DNA of 64,000 nt from Labedella endophytica (GTDB lineage: Bacteria; Actinomycetota; Actinomycetes; Actinomycetales; Microbacteriaceae). Shown here one piece after another: positions 15,576 through 24,002 of the stretch. Where the stretch lies: contig NZ_RZGZ01000003.1 of assembly GCF_003990045.1 (NCBI RefSeq), forward strand, positions 248,001 to 312,000, read 5' to 3'. A program made the position numbers and the translations under genes. A model generated the notes under the pieces. That model had not been told where the DNA came from, did not search any database, and saw only the letters and a program-made list of their open reading frames with translations. Within the stretch, counting starts at the first letter, position 1. The number at the start of each line of letters is the position of its first letter.

Positions 15576-16385
15576 GTGACGAGTGCGCTCAAGACGTCGA
15601 GGTGGGGAGGGCCGGACGGTCCGTCCGCCCGGTGGTTGTTACTCACGAGCATCTGGCTCGTGTTCGTGCTGCTGCCGAACGGCGTCACGACCTGGCTGGG
15701 TTTCGCGTTCATCGGTTTCGCGATGCTCCGTCCCGTGTGGATCGCCGCGAGCGTCGCGTACTTCGTCGCGACGGTCATGATCGAGACCACAGAGGCGCTC
15801 GGGGCGTGGAGCGTCGTGCTCGGCGGAGTGCTGTGGGTCGTCGGGATCGCGCACGGCATCGCAGCGAACCGAACGTGGCAGACAACGCTCTGGAGCCGGA
15901 TGGAACGAGGACTCTCGCCTCTTGGCCGGGGGCGACCGTCACGGAGCCGCCGAACCGCGTCGCGCCGATCCGGCCGCGATGTCCCCGACGAGGCTGTCGG
16001 GCTGCTCGACGCCGCGGGCACCGACGGCAGCGACTACCTCGCCGAGACACCGAGCGGCGGTCGGACATCGGCGTCCGGTCGCTCGTCGCGAGCATCGCGC
16101 GGTCGGACGCCCGCGCCGAACACGCGGCAGAAGGCGCTGCCGACGACCCCGGTCGACGTGAACACCGCCACGCAGAAGGCGCTGCAGGCCTTGCCCGGCT
16201 TCACGCGCCAACGGGCGAAGGCGGTGCTCGCCGAACGCGAGCGACTCGGGGGCTTCAGCTCGGTGGAGCAGTTCTCCGCCGTCGCCTCGCTCCAACCGCA
16301 CGAATTGACGCGGCTGCTGCCCGTGCTCGAGTGCTCGCCGCGACCCCGGCGGGCGCGCTCGTTCGGTCGCCGCGTCGATCTCTGA
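15576..16385 (+). CDS. Membrane protein with C-terminal helix-hairpin-helix domain
   Basis: A 269-residue protein. Residues 20-95 contain three hydrophobic segments (WLLLTSIWLVFVLLPNGV, FAFIGFAMLRPVWIAASVAYFVA, VVLGGVLWVVGIAHGIAA). A basic Ser/Arg-rich linker (100-185) leads to a ComEA-type helix-hairpin-helix domain: VDVNTATQKALQALPGFTRQRAKAVLAER (about 192-222). Such domains bind DNA or act as protein-protein modules. GTG 15576 lies 7 bases after the DUF1257 stop. It ends the cluster and places a possible nucleic-acid- or protein-binding module at the membrane. Confidence 0.78.
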   Translation: MTSALKTSRWGGPDGPSARWLLLTSIWLVFVLLPNGVTTWLGFAFIGFAMLRPVWIAASVAYFVATVMIETTEALGAWSVVLGGVLWVVGIAHGIAANRTWQTTLWSRMERGLSPLGRGRPSRSRRTASRRSGRDVPDEAVGLLDAAGTDGSDYLAETPSGGRTSASGRSSRASRGRTPAPNTRQKALPTTPVDVNTATQKALQALPGFTRQRAKAVLAERERLGGFSSVEQFSAVASLQPHELTRLLPVLECSPRPRRARSFGRRVDL

Positions 16386-16461
16386 CACCCCGCGGAGCGG
16401 ATTCACGGCCCGATCGTTCGCCGATCGGTGCGGAATACCGGCTTTTCACGGTGGACGCGCC

Positions 16462-16467
16462 TAGGGT
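16462..16467 (+). promoter_or_regulatory. -10 element TAGGGT of helicase-like gene
   Basis: TAGGGT is followed by six bases and GTG 16474. This fits a leaderless mRNA and supports the choice of GTG 16474 as start, since no ribosome binding site precedes it. Confidence 0.55.
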
Positions 16468-16473
16468 GGCGGT

Positions 16474-19400
16474 GTGTGGAGGCTAGATCGACGAAACAAT
16501 GACGGCGTGCTCGAGACCGGGGACGCCGCCGGTGGTGACGTGCTCGGGCCCAACACGACGCAACCGCACGACCTCAGCCTCGGGGATCCGACCGTGACGG
16601 TCGCGAACGTCGCGGATCGCACGCGCGAGCAGTGGCGCGAAGAGCTCACGATCGTCGGGGGTCGCTCGCCGCTCCTCCACTTCGTCGACGCCGCCCACAC
16701 CGGTATCGAGCTGAGCGCCACACACCCCGGCGGACTCCCGCAGTTCATCACCGGCCAGTCGACGCTCCTGTCGAACCTCATCCGTGACGAGGTCGCGCTG
16801 CGCCGCGCGAAGGTCTCGGCCGATCTGATCACCGCGAAGGGCATCGAGCTCCGCAGCGTGCGCGGCATCGACGCCGTCCACCTCGCCGTCGGCCTCGCGC
16901 ACTGGCGCTTCGAGGGCGACGACTACTGCGCCCCCGTGCTGCTCCGGCCGCTCGCGATCCGTCGCTACGGCAGCGACTTCGAGCTCAAGCTCACCGGCAC
17001 GACGGTGCTCAACCCGGAACTCGCCCGCGCCCTGCGCGAGCAGTTCGGCATCACCCTCGACGCGACCGCCTTCGAGGCCCTCGCCCACGCGGGTGACGTC
17101 TTCAAGCCGCAACCGGTCATCGATCGACTGCGCGGACTCACGTCGCACCTCGACTGGTTCAACGTGCAGCCGCGCCTCGTCGTCTCCTCGTTCGCCGACG
17201 CGAGTGCGGGTCTCGTCCACGACACGCGCAGCCTCGACCACCCCGTGCTCGACGCCCTCGCCGGCAACCCGGGATCGCGTCGCCTCATCGAGGGCATGAG
17301 TTCGCCGGTCGACCCGGTGCCGCAGGATGAGCGCCCGCCGACCACGGACACGCTGCTCCTCGACGCCGACTCCGAGCAGGAGAACGTGATCGCCCAGATC
17401 GTGGCCGGGCAGTCCATCGTCGTCCGCACGCTTCCGGGCACCGGCGGCACGCAGACCATCGTGAATGCCCTCGGAGAGCTCGTCTCGAAGCACAAGCGCG
17501 TGCTCGTCGTGAGCCCGCGCCGCTCGAGCCTCGACGGCATGCGTCACCGCTTCACGGGAGTCGGCCTCCCGGGCCTGGCGGCCCACCCGTCCACGCTGCG
17601 GCGCGACCTCGTGACCGCGATCTCGCGGAACGAGAAGGCGAAGGCGCCGCGTGTCTCGGACGTGGACGACGCACTCGTCCGTCTCCGCAAGGTGCTCATC
17701 GACTACAGGTCGTCGCTCGTGTCGATCGACCACCTGCTCGGGGTCTCCGTCGTCGACGCTCTCGATGCGCTCACCGCCCTCGCGAACAAGCCGGAGTCGC
17801 CGTCCACGACGGCCCGACTCGGTATGCACTCGATCACCCAGCTCGCGCAGGGACGCGAGGAGACGGCGAAGGCTCTCGCCCACGCGGCCGCCCTCGGCGA
17901 GTTCCAGTACGGTCCGGGCGACTCGCCCTGGTACGGCGCGCACTTCGCGACGACCGAGGACGCCAAGGCGACGCACGAGCTCGCGAAGAAACTCAACCGC
18001 AGCGAGCTGCCCCGGCTCCTCGAGCGCGGGTACGAGCTCATCGGTCAGACCCGGATGCGGCCCTTCGAGACGCTCGAGGAACTCGGCATCTACCTGCGGC
18101 TGCTGCTCGACGTGCGCGAGACGCTCGACAAGTTCCAGCCCTCCGTCTTCGACCGCTCACTCGCCGAACTCATCGCCGCCACCGATTCGCGCCGCGAGTC
18201 GCCGGGCATGGCGTCGGCGAACCGCCGCCGTCTCAAGAGGCTCGCGAAGGAGTACGTGCGTCCCGGGGTGCACATCTCCGATCTCAACGGAGCGCTCCGT
18301 CGCGTGCAGCAGCAGCGCATCCTCTGGCAGCGCTACGTCGACGCGGGGGTCACGCCCGAGGTGCCGCTCGGCATCGCCGACGTCCAGGTCGCCTACCAGC
18401 GCGTCGTCGCTGACCTCGGTCAGCTCGACGGGCCGCTCGGTCGCGAGGACGCCGCCGACCGCCTCGTCGCCGCGCCCGTCAAGGAACTCGTCCGCATGAT
18501 GTCCGGCCTCGCCGCCGAGTCCCAGGTGATGGACAACCTGCAGGAGCGCACGACCCTGATCGCGGAGCTGCGGGAGAAGGGTCTCGACGACCTCCTCGTG
18601 GATCTGTCGAGCCGGCACGTGCCCGAGCACCTCGTCGCGGACGAGCTCGAGCTCGCGTGGTGGCAGTCCGTCCTCGAGAACGCGCTCGCTTCGGACAAGG
18701 CCCTCCTCGGTGCGAACACGCAGGTCATCGATCGACTCGAGGCGGACTTCCGTCTCGTCGACGAGGCGCACGCGTCGGCCTCCGGGGGGATTCTGGCCGG
18801 GATGCTCGCGGACATGTGGAAGATCGGTCTCGTCGACTGGCCGGACGAGGCGCTCGCCCTTCGCACGCTCTTGCGCGGCGACGGCGTCATCTCGCCGGCC
18901 GACGTCGAAGCCGCGGCCCCGCACCTCGCGCGCTCGCTGTCGCCCATCTGGGCGATGTCGCCCTACGACGTGCCCTCCCTGCCGGATTCCCTGCGGTTCG
19001 ACGCGGTGTTCCTGCTCGACGGGGGAGCGACTCTGCTGTCCGAGAACGTCGGCGCCATCCGCCGCGCGAAGCAGGTCGTCGTGTTCGGTGACCCGGTCAC
19101 CCAGAGCCCCACGCCCTTCGAGATCGCCATCGGCGCTCCCGACCAGACCTCGTCCCACCACGAGGTGGACGTCGACGAGCTCGCGTCGCGATCGGCCTTC
19201 GCCCGTCTCGGCGAGCTGCTGCCAGGTCTCCAGCTCACGCGGAGCTACCGGGCGGGAGGCGAGGACCTCGCCGAGCTCGTGAACCAGCGCTTCTACGGCG
19301 GCGAGATCGACTCCCTGCCGTGGGCCGGATCGTTCCTCGGACACGGGTCGCTCACGCTCGACTACGTCGCGAACGGCCACGGTATGCCCGATCCGCTCAC

Positions 19401-20226
19401 GGGCACGGTGGAGTCCGTCGATCCCGAGGTCGCTCGCGTGGTGAGCCTCGTACTCGAGCACGCCACCAACCGCCCGCGCGAGTCCCTCATGGTCGTGACG
19501 GCGAGCGAGAAGCACGCCGTGCGCGTGCAGCAGGCCGTCCTGAACGCGTTCTCGCGCCGCAGCGACCTCTCCGACTTCATCCTCCGGGAGCGCGCCGAGC
19601 CCTTCACCGTGCTCACGCTCGAGCAGTCCGAGGCGGAGAGCCGCGATCGGGTCATCTTCTCCCTCGGGTTCGGCGTCACGCCCCACGGGCGCGTGCTGTC
19701 GACCTTCGGTGCCCTCGGTCGTCCGGGTGGCGACCGCTTGCTCGCCGTCGGGATGACGCGCGCACGTCGCTCGATGGTCATCGTCTCGTGCATCCGACCC
19801 GACGACATCGATCCCGAGCGCATGCAGCACGGGATCGTCGCGCTCGCGCAGATCCTCCGCGAGCCGCCGCGTCGCGACCCGCGCCCGCCGGTGACCGACG
19901 GTGCGCAGCCGATGCTGCTCGACCTCGCCGAGCGCCTCTACCGTTACGGCCTCAACGTGGAGATCGGATATCGCGGCTCGATCGCTCTCGTCGCCGCGTA
20001 CGGGTCGAAGGCCGTCGCCATCGAATCCGACCCCGAGGTCGGGCTCGAGTCGCTGCGGGAGTCGCTCCGTCTGCGACCCGATGTGTTGCGGCGCCTCGGC
20101 TGGCACTACATCCGCGTGCACAGCTTCGACCTGTTCGCCGACCCGGAGGGTGTGGCCCGTAACGTCATGTCGATCCTCGGCGCCCCCCTCCCCGACGCGG
20201 CGGACACGGGTGTCGTCGCCTCCTGA
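16474..20226 (+). CDS. Superfamily-1 helicase-like protein with degenerate ATPase motifs
   Basis: A 1250-residue protein with the architecture of large DUF4011/UPF1-like helicases: N-terminal domain (about 30-260), split RecA-like core, long helical insert (about 430-790), second RecA half, and a C-terminal Vsr-like nuclease-fold domain (about 1150-1245, LRPDVLRRLGWHYIRVHSFDLFADPE). Walker A reads LPGTGGTQT at 320-328, with Gly325 where lysine is required. Walker B reads FLLDGGA, with Gly850 where glutamate is expected. Motif VI, AVGMTRARRSMVIV, is intact. ATP hydrolysis is therefore doubtful; a structural or DNA-binding role is more likely. Confidence 0.8.
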   Translation: MWRLDRRNNDGVLETGDAAGGDVLGPNTTQPHDLSLGDPTVTVANVADRTREQWREELTIVGGRSPLLHFVDAAHTGIELSATHPGGLPQFITGQSTLLSNLIRDEVALRRAKVSADLITAKGIELRSVRGIDAVHLAVGLAHWRFEGDDYCAPVLLRPLAIRRYGSDFELKLTGTTVLNPELARALREQFGITLDATAFEALAHAGDVFKPQPVIDRLRGLTSHLDWFNVQPRLVVSSFADASAGLVHDTRSLDHPVLDALAGNPGSRRLIEGMSSPVDPVPQDERPPTTDTLLLDADSEQENVIAQIVAGQSIVVRTLPGTGGTQTIVNALGELVSKHKRVLVVSPRRSSLDGMRHRFTGVGLPGLAAHPSTLRRDLVTAISRNEKAKAPRVSDVDDALVRLRKVLIDYRSSLVSIDHLLGVSVVDALDALTALANKPESPSTTARLGMHSITQLAQGREETAKALAHAAALGEFQYGPGDSPWYGAHFATTEDAKATHELAKKLNRSELPRLLERGYELIGQTRMRPFETLEELGIYLRLLLDVRETLDKFQPSVFDRSLAELIAATDSRRESPGMASANRRRLKRLAKEYVRPGVHISDLNGALRRVQQQRILWQRYVDAGVTPEVPLGIADVQVAYQRVVADLGQLDGPLGREDAADRLVAAPVKELVRMMSGLAAESQVMDNLQERTTLIAELREKGLDDLLVDLSSRHVPEHLVADELELAWWQSVLENALASDKALLGANTQVIDRLEADFRLVDEAHASASGGILAGMLADMWKIGLVDWPDEALALRTLLRGDGVISPADVEAAAPHLARSLSPIWAMSPYDVPSLPDSLRFDAVFLLDGGATLLSENVGAIRRAKQVVVFGDPVTQSPTPFEIAIGAPDQTSSHHEVDVDELASRSAFARLGELLPGLQLTRSYRAGGEDLAELVNQRFYGGEIDSLPWAGSFLGHGSLTLDYVANGHGMPDPLTGTVESVDPEVARVVSLVLEHATNRPRESLMVVTASEKHAVRVQQAVLNAFSRRSDLSDFILRERAEPFTVLTLEQSEAESRDRVIFSLGFGVTPHGRVLSTFGALGRPGGDRLLAVGMTRARRSMVIVSCIRPDDIDPERMQHGIVALAQILREPPRRDPRPPVTDGAQPMLLDLAERLYRYGLNVEIGYRGSIALVAAYGSKAVAIESDPEVGLESLRESLRLRPDVLRRLGWHYIRVHSFDLFADPEGVARNVMSILGAPLPDAADTGVVAS

Positions 20227-20446
20227 CGACGCGGATCCGCAGGGCTCGGAGTCGAATGACGACGAGCCGAGGTCGCGTCAGCGCGTCAGCAGGGTGCCGG
20301 GTTCGCGTCGCGCCCGGTTGGAGCCGGTCGCGGGCACCGACACGTCCCCGGACATCCCCCGGCGGGAGCAGCCACGCTCGACGCCCTCGGGCGGGCGCGG
20401 CGAGAACGACCAGCGACTGATCGAGGATGTTCCGCCGCACTGGTGA
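20210..20446 (+). CDS. Small conserved protein ending in DVPPHW
   Basis: A 78-residue hydrophilic, probably disordered protein, rich in Arg, Ser and Pro, with the C-terminal motif GRGENDQRLIEDVPPHW. From memory, small proteins with this NDxRLxxDxPPHW ending are common in Microbacteriaceae, often after the helicase-like gene. GTG 20210 overlaps the helicase 3' end by 17 bases, suggesting coupling; no other start codon lies further upstream outside the helicase gene. Function is unknown. The conserved acidic-aromatic tail could be a docking peptide. Confidence 0.6.
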   Translation: MSSPPDDADPQGSESNDDEPRSRQRVSRVPGSRRARLEPVAGTDTSPDIPRREQPRSTPSGGRGENDQRLIEDVPPHW

Positions 20447-20528
20447 GCGGGTGTACAGTGATCCCGAAATCAGGCAGCGCGCGGCGAGGGAACGGGCGAC
20501 CCGACCTCACGTGAGAGGCGAACCCCCC

Positions 20529-21344
20529 ATGTCTGCAGAAACAGCACCACCGATCCGCTGGTCGGACGCGGAATCATACGAGCCGTACATCGGTCGGTGG
20601 AGCCGGCTCGTGGCTCGGGAGTTCGTCGCGTGGCTCGGACTGCCTCCCGGCGCTCGCTGGCTCGAGACCGGCTGCGGGACCGGTCCTCTCACGTCGGAGA
20701 TCCTCCGAGTCGCGAACCCGGGTTCCGTCGTGGCGTCCGATCCGTCCGAGACCTACATCGCGCACGCCCGCTCGACCGTCGACGACTCGAGGGTCGCGTT
20801 CGCCGTCGGCCGTGCCGAAGCGCTCTCCGCGGACGATGCCTCCGTCGATGCGGCCGTTTCCGGCCTCGTTCTGAACTTCGTCGACGACCCCTCCGCAGCA
20901 CTGGTCGAGGCCGTCCGTGTGACACGGCCGGGTGGGGTCGTCGGTGCCTACATCTGGGACTACGCGGGGGAGATGTGGTCGATCCGGCATTTCTGGGACA
21001 CCGCGACACTCCTCGACCCCGTCGCTCGGCGTCGTCACGAGGGTCGACGGTTCGCCTCCTGGATGCCCGACGAGCTCGCGCACCGATTCCGAGCCGCAGG
21101 ACTGGTCGACATCGAGTTGCATCCGATCGACATCACGACGGTCTACGCCGACTTCGACGATTACTGGTCACCCCTCCTCGTCAATCAGGGGTCGGCGCCG
21201 TCCTACGTCGCGACGCTCCAGCCGGAGGCCGTCGCCGCTCTCAGGGAAGCGATCCGGCGTGCCATGCCGGTCGCGCCCGACGGTTCGATCTCGCTCCCGG
21301 CCCGGGCATGGGCCGTCCGTGGAACGGTCCCGGTGTCGGCCTAG
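20529..21344 (+). CDS. Class I SAM-dependent methyltransferase
   Basis: A 271-residue Rossmann-fold methyltransferase of the UbiE/Methyltransf_11 type. Motif I is LETGCGTG (about 43-50), motif II ends VVASDPS, and DAAVSGLVLNFVDDPSAALVEAVRVTRPGGVV supplies the post-motif region around residues 115-145. The C-terminal part is helical. Substrate unknown. ATG 20529 follows GAGAGG by 9 bases; a -10-like TACAGT at 20454-20459 suggests its own promoter. The downstream gene is convergent. Confidence 0.85.
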   Translation: MSAETAPPIRWSDAESYEPYIGRWSRLVAREFVAWLGLPPGARWLETGCGTGPLTSEILRVANPGSVVASDPSETYIAHARSTVDDSRVAFAVGRAEALSADDASVDAAVSGLVLNFVDDPSAALVEAVRVTRPGGVVGAYIWDYAGEMWSIRHFWDTATLLDPVARRRHEGRRFASWMPDELAHRFRAAGLVDIELHPIDITTVYADFDDYWSPLLVNQGSAPSYVATLQPEAVAALREAIRRAMPVAPDGSISLPARAWAVRGTVPVSA

Positions 21345-21359
21345 GCCTGCAGCCTGAGC

Positions 21360-21377
21360 GCCCGCCGTTCGGCGGGG
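21360..21377. terminator. Short GC hairpin between convergent genes
   Basis: CCCGCC and GGCGGG form a 6-bp stem closed by GTTC between the methyltransferase and mscL stops. It is weak but correctly placed to serve both genes. Confidence 0.35.
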
Positions 21378-21385
21378 CGACTCGC

Positions 21386-21814
21386 TTACGCCTCGCGCTT
21401 GGCCAGGAGGTCGCGGATCTCGGCGAGCAGCTCGACCTCGGTGGACGCGAGGGGGGCCTCGTTCTCGATCTCGGTGGGCTTGTTCTTCGCGAGCAGTGCG
21501 TCCGCACGCTTCTTGAGTGTGTTGATGGGCAGTACGAAGACGAAGTAGACGACCGCGGCGATGATGAGGAAGTTGAGGATCGCACCCAGGATCGCGCCGA
21601 AGTGGATCGTCGCCTCGCCGCCGCTCATCGTGGGGATGTCGACGGGGAACGCATCGTTGAGGCTCTCAGCGTTGAAGAGGGCCCCGATGAGCGGGTTGAA
21701 GAGGTTCGTGACGATCGCGTTGACGACACCCGTGAACGCCGCGCCGATCACGACGGCGACCGCGAGGTCGATGACGTTGCCGCGAAGGATGAATTCCTTG
21801 AAACCCTTGATCAT
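21386..21814 (-). CDS. mscL: Large-conductance mechanosensitive channel
   Basis: A 142-residue channel subunit that opens under membrane tension to release solutes on hypo-osmotic shock; functions as a pentamer. Family features: N-terminal amphipathic helix MIKGFKEFILRGNVIDLAVAVVIGAAF leading into TM1, periplasmic loop with SGGEATIHFGAILGAILNFLIIAAVVYF as TM2, and the cytoplasmic helix EVELLAEIRDLLAKREA. Length is typical. It lies 49 bases downstream of the FmdB gene on the same strand. Confidence 0.95.
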   Translation of the reverse strand: MIKGFKEFILRGNVIDLAVAVVIGAAFTGVVNAIVTNLFNPLIGALFNAESLNDAFPVDIPTMSGGEATIHFGAILGAILNFLIIAAVVYFVFVLPINTLKKRADALLAKNKPTEIENEAPLASTEVELLAEIRDLLAKREA

Positions 21815-21863
21815 GTGTTCTGCCTCGTTCCCTGAGTGAGGTGGATGCGCCGCCGGCCGGCGG

Positions 21864-22313
21864 TCAGTTGGCCGCGGTCTTCGACCCGGACCCCGACGTG
21901 CCCGATCCCGATCCCGACGAGCCCGATCCCGATGAGCCTGAACCGGAGCCGCTGGAGCCCGACGACCCGGAGGATCCCGACGACCCGGAGGATCCCGACG
22001 ACCCGGAGGATCCCGAGCCCGATCCGGACGAGCCGGAACCTGAGCCGGTCCCGTTCGACCCCGAGGATTCCTTCGAGCCCGAGGACGACCCGCCGTCGGA
22101 GGACGATCCCGACGCCGGGCTCGACGTCGACGAGCTCGATCGCGAGTCGTTTCGGTAGAAGCCGCTGCCGTTGAAGGTGACCCCGATGGAGCCGAAGACC
22201 TTGCGGAGGCGTCCGCCGCAAGCCGGGCACTCGGTCAGGGTGTCGTCGGTGAACGACTGGTACTGGTCGAAGGCGGTTCCGCAATCGGCACAGCGATAGG
22301 CATAGGTGGGCAT
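21864..22313 (-). CDS. FmdB-family zinc-ribbon protein with Ser-Gly tail
   Basis: A 149-residue protein. The FmdB zinc ribbon occupies residues 1-45: Cys8-Cys11 (YRCADCGTAF) and Cys29-Cys32 (ECPACGG). From about residue 55 onward the protein is almost entirely Ser and Gly, ending SGSKTAAN. Many actinobacterial FmdB proteins have such low-complexity tails, but this one makes up nearly two thirds of the protein. Family function is unclear, often described as a putative regulatory protein. It is followed on the same strand by mscL, an arrangement seen in other Actinobacteria. Confidence 0.87.
   Translation of the reverse strand: MPTYAYRCADCGTAFDQYQSFTDDTLTECPACGGRLRKVFGSIGVTFNGSGFYRNDSRSSSSTSSPASGSSSDGGSSSGSKESSGSNGTGSGSGSSGSGSGSSGSSGSSGSSGSSGSSGSSGSGSGSSGSGSSGSGSGTSGSGSKTAAN
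21961..22014. repeat. Three perfect 18-bp tandem repeats in FmdB tail
   Basis: GACGACCCGGAGGATCCC occurs three times without interruption. On the coding strand each unit encodes six residues of Gly-Ser type, so unit number sets tail length without breaking the frame. Confidence 0.85.
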
Positions 22314-22332
22314 GCGTGTCTTTCTCGGGGGA

Positions 22333-22911
22333 TCAGAATTCGATGATGCGGTCCGGCGTGACGACGCCGTCGACGGGCTGGTCGTGCCGCTCGCGCGGGA
22401 CCTCGTCGATCAGTTCGGAATCGTAGACGACCGCGTAGACGGGGGGACACTTCTCCATCGACCCGAGGGTCTTGTCGAAGTAGCCCTTGCCCCAACCCAT
22501 GCGCATGCCGTCGCGACCGATCGCGGCGGCGGGCACGAGGATGAGGTCGACGTCGTTGATGGCGAGGGGGCTGAGGAGCTCACCGGAGGGCTCCGGCATG
22601 CCGAAGAGGCCGACGAGTTCCTCGCCGTCCTCGCCGACGGTCCAGTCGAGCAGTCCGTCGTCCCGGCTCACGGGGAAGAGGAGACGTAGTCCCTCCGACT
22701 GCGCCCATGCGAGATAGGGGCGGGTGTTCGGTTCGTCAGGAGCAGAGAGGTAGCAGGCGACCGAGCGTGCACTGAGTCCGAGGGTGACCGATTGCAGGTT
22801 CTCGGTGAGACCGGCCGACGCGTGATCCTGCTCCGACGAGGTGAGGTTGCGACGGCGTTCGCGGAGTTCGGCTCGGAGGGCGCGCTTGCGGTGCTCCGTG
22901 TCGGTCGTCAT
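22333..22911 (-). CDS. 5-formyltetrahydrofolate cyclo-ligase
   Basis: Converts 5-formyl-THF to 5,10-methenyl-THF using ATP, returning stored folate to the one-carbon pool. Family motifs: basic N-terminus KRALRAELRERRRNL, FPVSRDDGLLDW, and the hallmark GRDGMRMGWGKGYFDKTL (around 137-154). At 192 residues it has the normal length. ATG 22911 is preferred over an upstream in-frame start because a -10 hexamer lies exactly six bases before it. It is divergent from galU. Confidence 0.93.
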   Translation of the reverse strand: MTTDTEHRKRALRAELRERRRNLTSSEQDHASAGLTENLQSVTLGLSARSVACYLSAPDEPNTRPYLAWAQSEGLRLLFPVSRDDGLLDWTVGEDGEELVGLFGMPEPSGELLSPLAINDVDLILVPAAAIGRDGMRMGWGKGYFDKTLGSMEKCPPVYAVVYDSELIDEVPRERHDQPVDGVVTPDRIIEF

Positions 22912-22917
22912 GCGCAC

Positions 22918-22923
22918 ATTCTA
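22918..22923 (-). promoter_or_regulatory. -10 element TAGAAT of cyclo-ligase gene
   Basis: On the minus strand TAGAAT is followed by six bases and ATG 22911. It is one of a back-to-back pair of leaderless promoters in an 85-base gap. Confidence 0.6.
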
Positions 22924-22984
22924 GTTCGGGCATCCGTCCGGTGTGTCCCCTGTTAGTGCGACGTGCGCGAGGGTCGATTATCTG

Positions 22985-22990
22985 TACGCT
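22985..22990 (+). promoter_or_regulatory. -10 element TACGCT of galU
   Basis: TACGCT is followed by six bases and the galU ATG at 22997, with no ribosome binding site. It faces the cyclo-ligase promoter. Confidence 0.55.
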
Positions 22991-22996
22991 GGCCCC

Positions 22997-23890
22997 ATGG
23001 GACACAGAGTCGAAAAAGCCGTCATTCCTGCCGCGGGACTGGGGACGCGCTTCCTCCCCGCCACCAAGGCCATGCCGAAGGAGATGCTGCCTGTCGTCGA
23101 CAAGCCGGCGATCCAGTACGTGGTCGAAGAGGCGGTCGCCGCGGGGCTCGACGACGTGCTCATGATCATCGGCCGCAACAAGAACATGATCGCCAACCAC
23201 TTCGACCGCGTCGCGGAGCTCGAGTCCAACCTCCTCGCCAAGGGTGACGAGAAGAAGCTCGCCCGCGTGATGGAGTCGACGGACCTCGCCGACATCCACT
23301 TCCTGCGTCAGGGCGACCCGAAGGGTCTCGGTCACGCGGTGCTGCGTGCGAAGAGCCACGTGGGCGACAACCCGTTCGCCGTCCTCCTCGGAGACGACCT
23401 CATCGACGAGCGCGACGAACTGCTCACGCGCATGCTCGACGAGCAGGAGAGCCGCAACGCCACCGTCATCGCCCTGCTCGAGGTCGACCCGGACTCGATC
23501 CACCTGTACGGCGCCGCCGCCGTCGAGGCGACCGACGACCCCGACGTCGTCAAGGTCACGGGCCTCGTCGAGAAGCCGGCCAAGGAGGACGCCCCCTCCA
23601 ACCTCGCGATCATCGGTCGCTACGTGCTCAAGCCCGAGGTCTTCGACGTCCTCGAGAACACCCCGCCCGGCAAGGGCAACGAGATCCAGCTCACGGATGC
23701 CCTGCAGGTGCTCGCGGCCGACGACGAGATCGCGGGCGGCGTGTACGGCGTCATCTTCCGCGGTCGCCGGTACGACACGGGCGATCGCCTCGACTACATC
23801 AAGGCGATCGTGCAGCTCGCTCTCGACCGCGAGGACCTGGGCGCCGACCTCGGTCCGTGGCTCAAGGACTTCGCGGCCAACCTCGACTGA
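22997..23890 (+). CDS. galU: UTP-glucose-1-phosphate uridylyltransferase
   Basis: Makes UDP-glucose from UTP and glucose-1-phosphate for cell-envelope glycans and trehalose. The 297 residues carry the nucleotide-binding loop AAGLGTRFLPATKAMPKEMLPVVDKPAIQYVVEEA at the N-terminus, LGDDLI in the middle and FRGRRYDTGDRLDYIKA near the end. Length and motifs are standard. It begins a plus-strand run with rimJ and the glpR/sepX-like gene, the order seen in Mycobacterium and Corynebacterium except that the moeA/glp gene normally between galU and rimJ is absent here. Confidence 0.96.
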   Translation: MGHRVEKAVIPAAGLGTRFLPATKAMPKEMLPVVDKPAIQYVVEEAVAAGLDDVLMIIGRNKNMIANHFDRVAELESNLLAKGDEKKLARVMESTDLADIHFLRQGDPKGLGHAVLRAKSHVGDNPFAVLLGDDLIDERDELLTRMLDEQESRNATVIALLEVDPDSIHLYGAAAVEATDDPDVVKVTGLVEKPAKEDAPSNLAIIGRYVLKPEVFDVLENTPPGKGNEIQLTDALQVLAADDEIAGGVYGVIFRGRRYDTGDRLDYIKAIVQLALDREDLGADLGPWLKDFAANLD

Positions 23891-23945
23891 GCACGGCCGA
23901 TCTCGACCGAGTTCGGCCGACTCCGACTCCGACTGAGTACGGCCA
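23884..23945. repeat. Three imperfect ~16-bp direct repeats after galU
   Basis: CGACTGAGCACGGCCG (23884-23899), CGACCGAGTTCGGCCG (23904-23919) and CGACTGAGTACGGCC (from 23930) repeat at 20- and 26-base spacing. The first copy contains the galU stop. Reads like a decayed duplication of the galU 3' end rather than a regulatory array. Confidence 0.5.
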
Positions 23946-24002
23946 CGCTCGGCCGAGCTCGATCCATCTCCCGGCCGGGCCGAGCCCGGCGGAAGGACTG
24001 CC

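Noticed and set aside
18157-20121. Antisense open frame opposite the helicase-like gene
   Set aside because: No motif; codon-position GC pattern and protein similarity favour the plus-strand gene.
21864-22140. Repeat region in FmdB as CRISPR or origin iterons
   Set aside because: Units are contiguous, in frame and encode Ser-Gly; there are no spacers.
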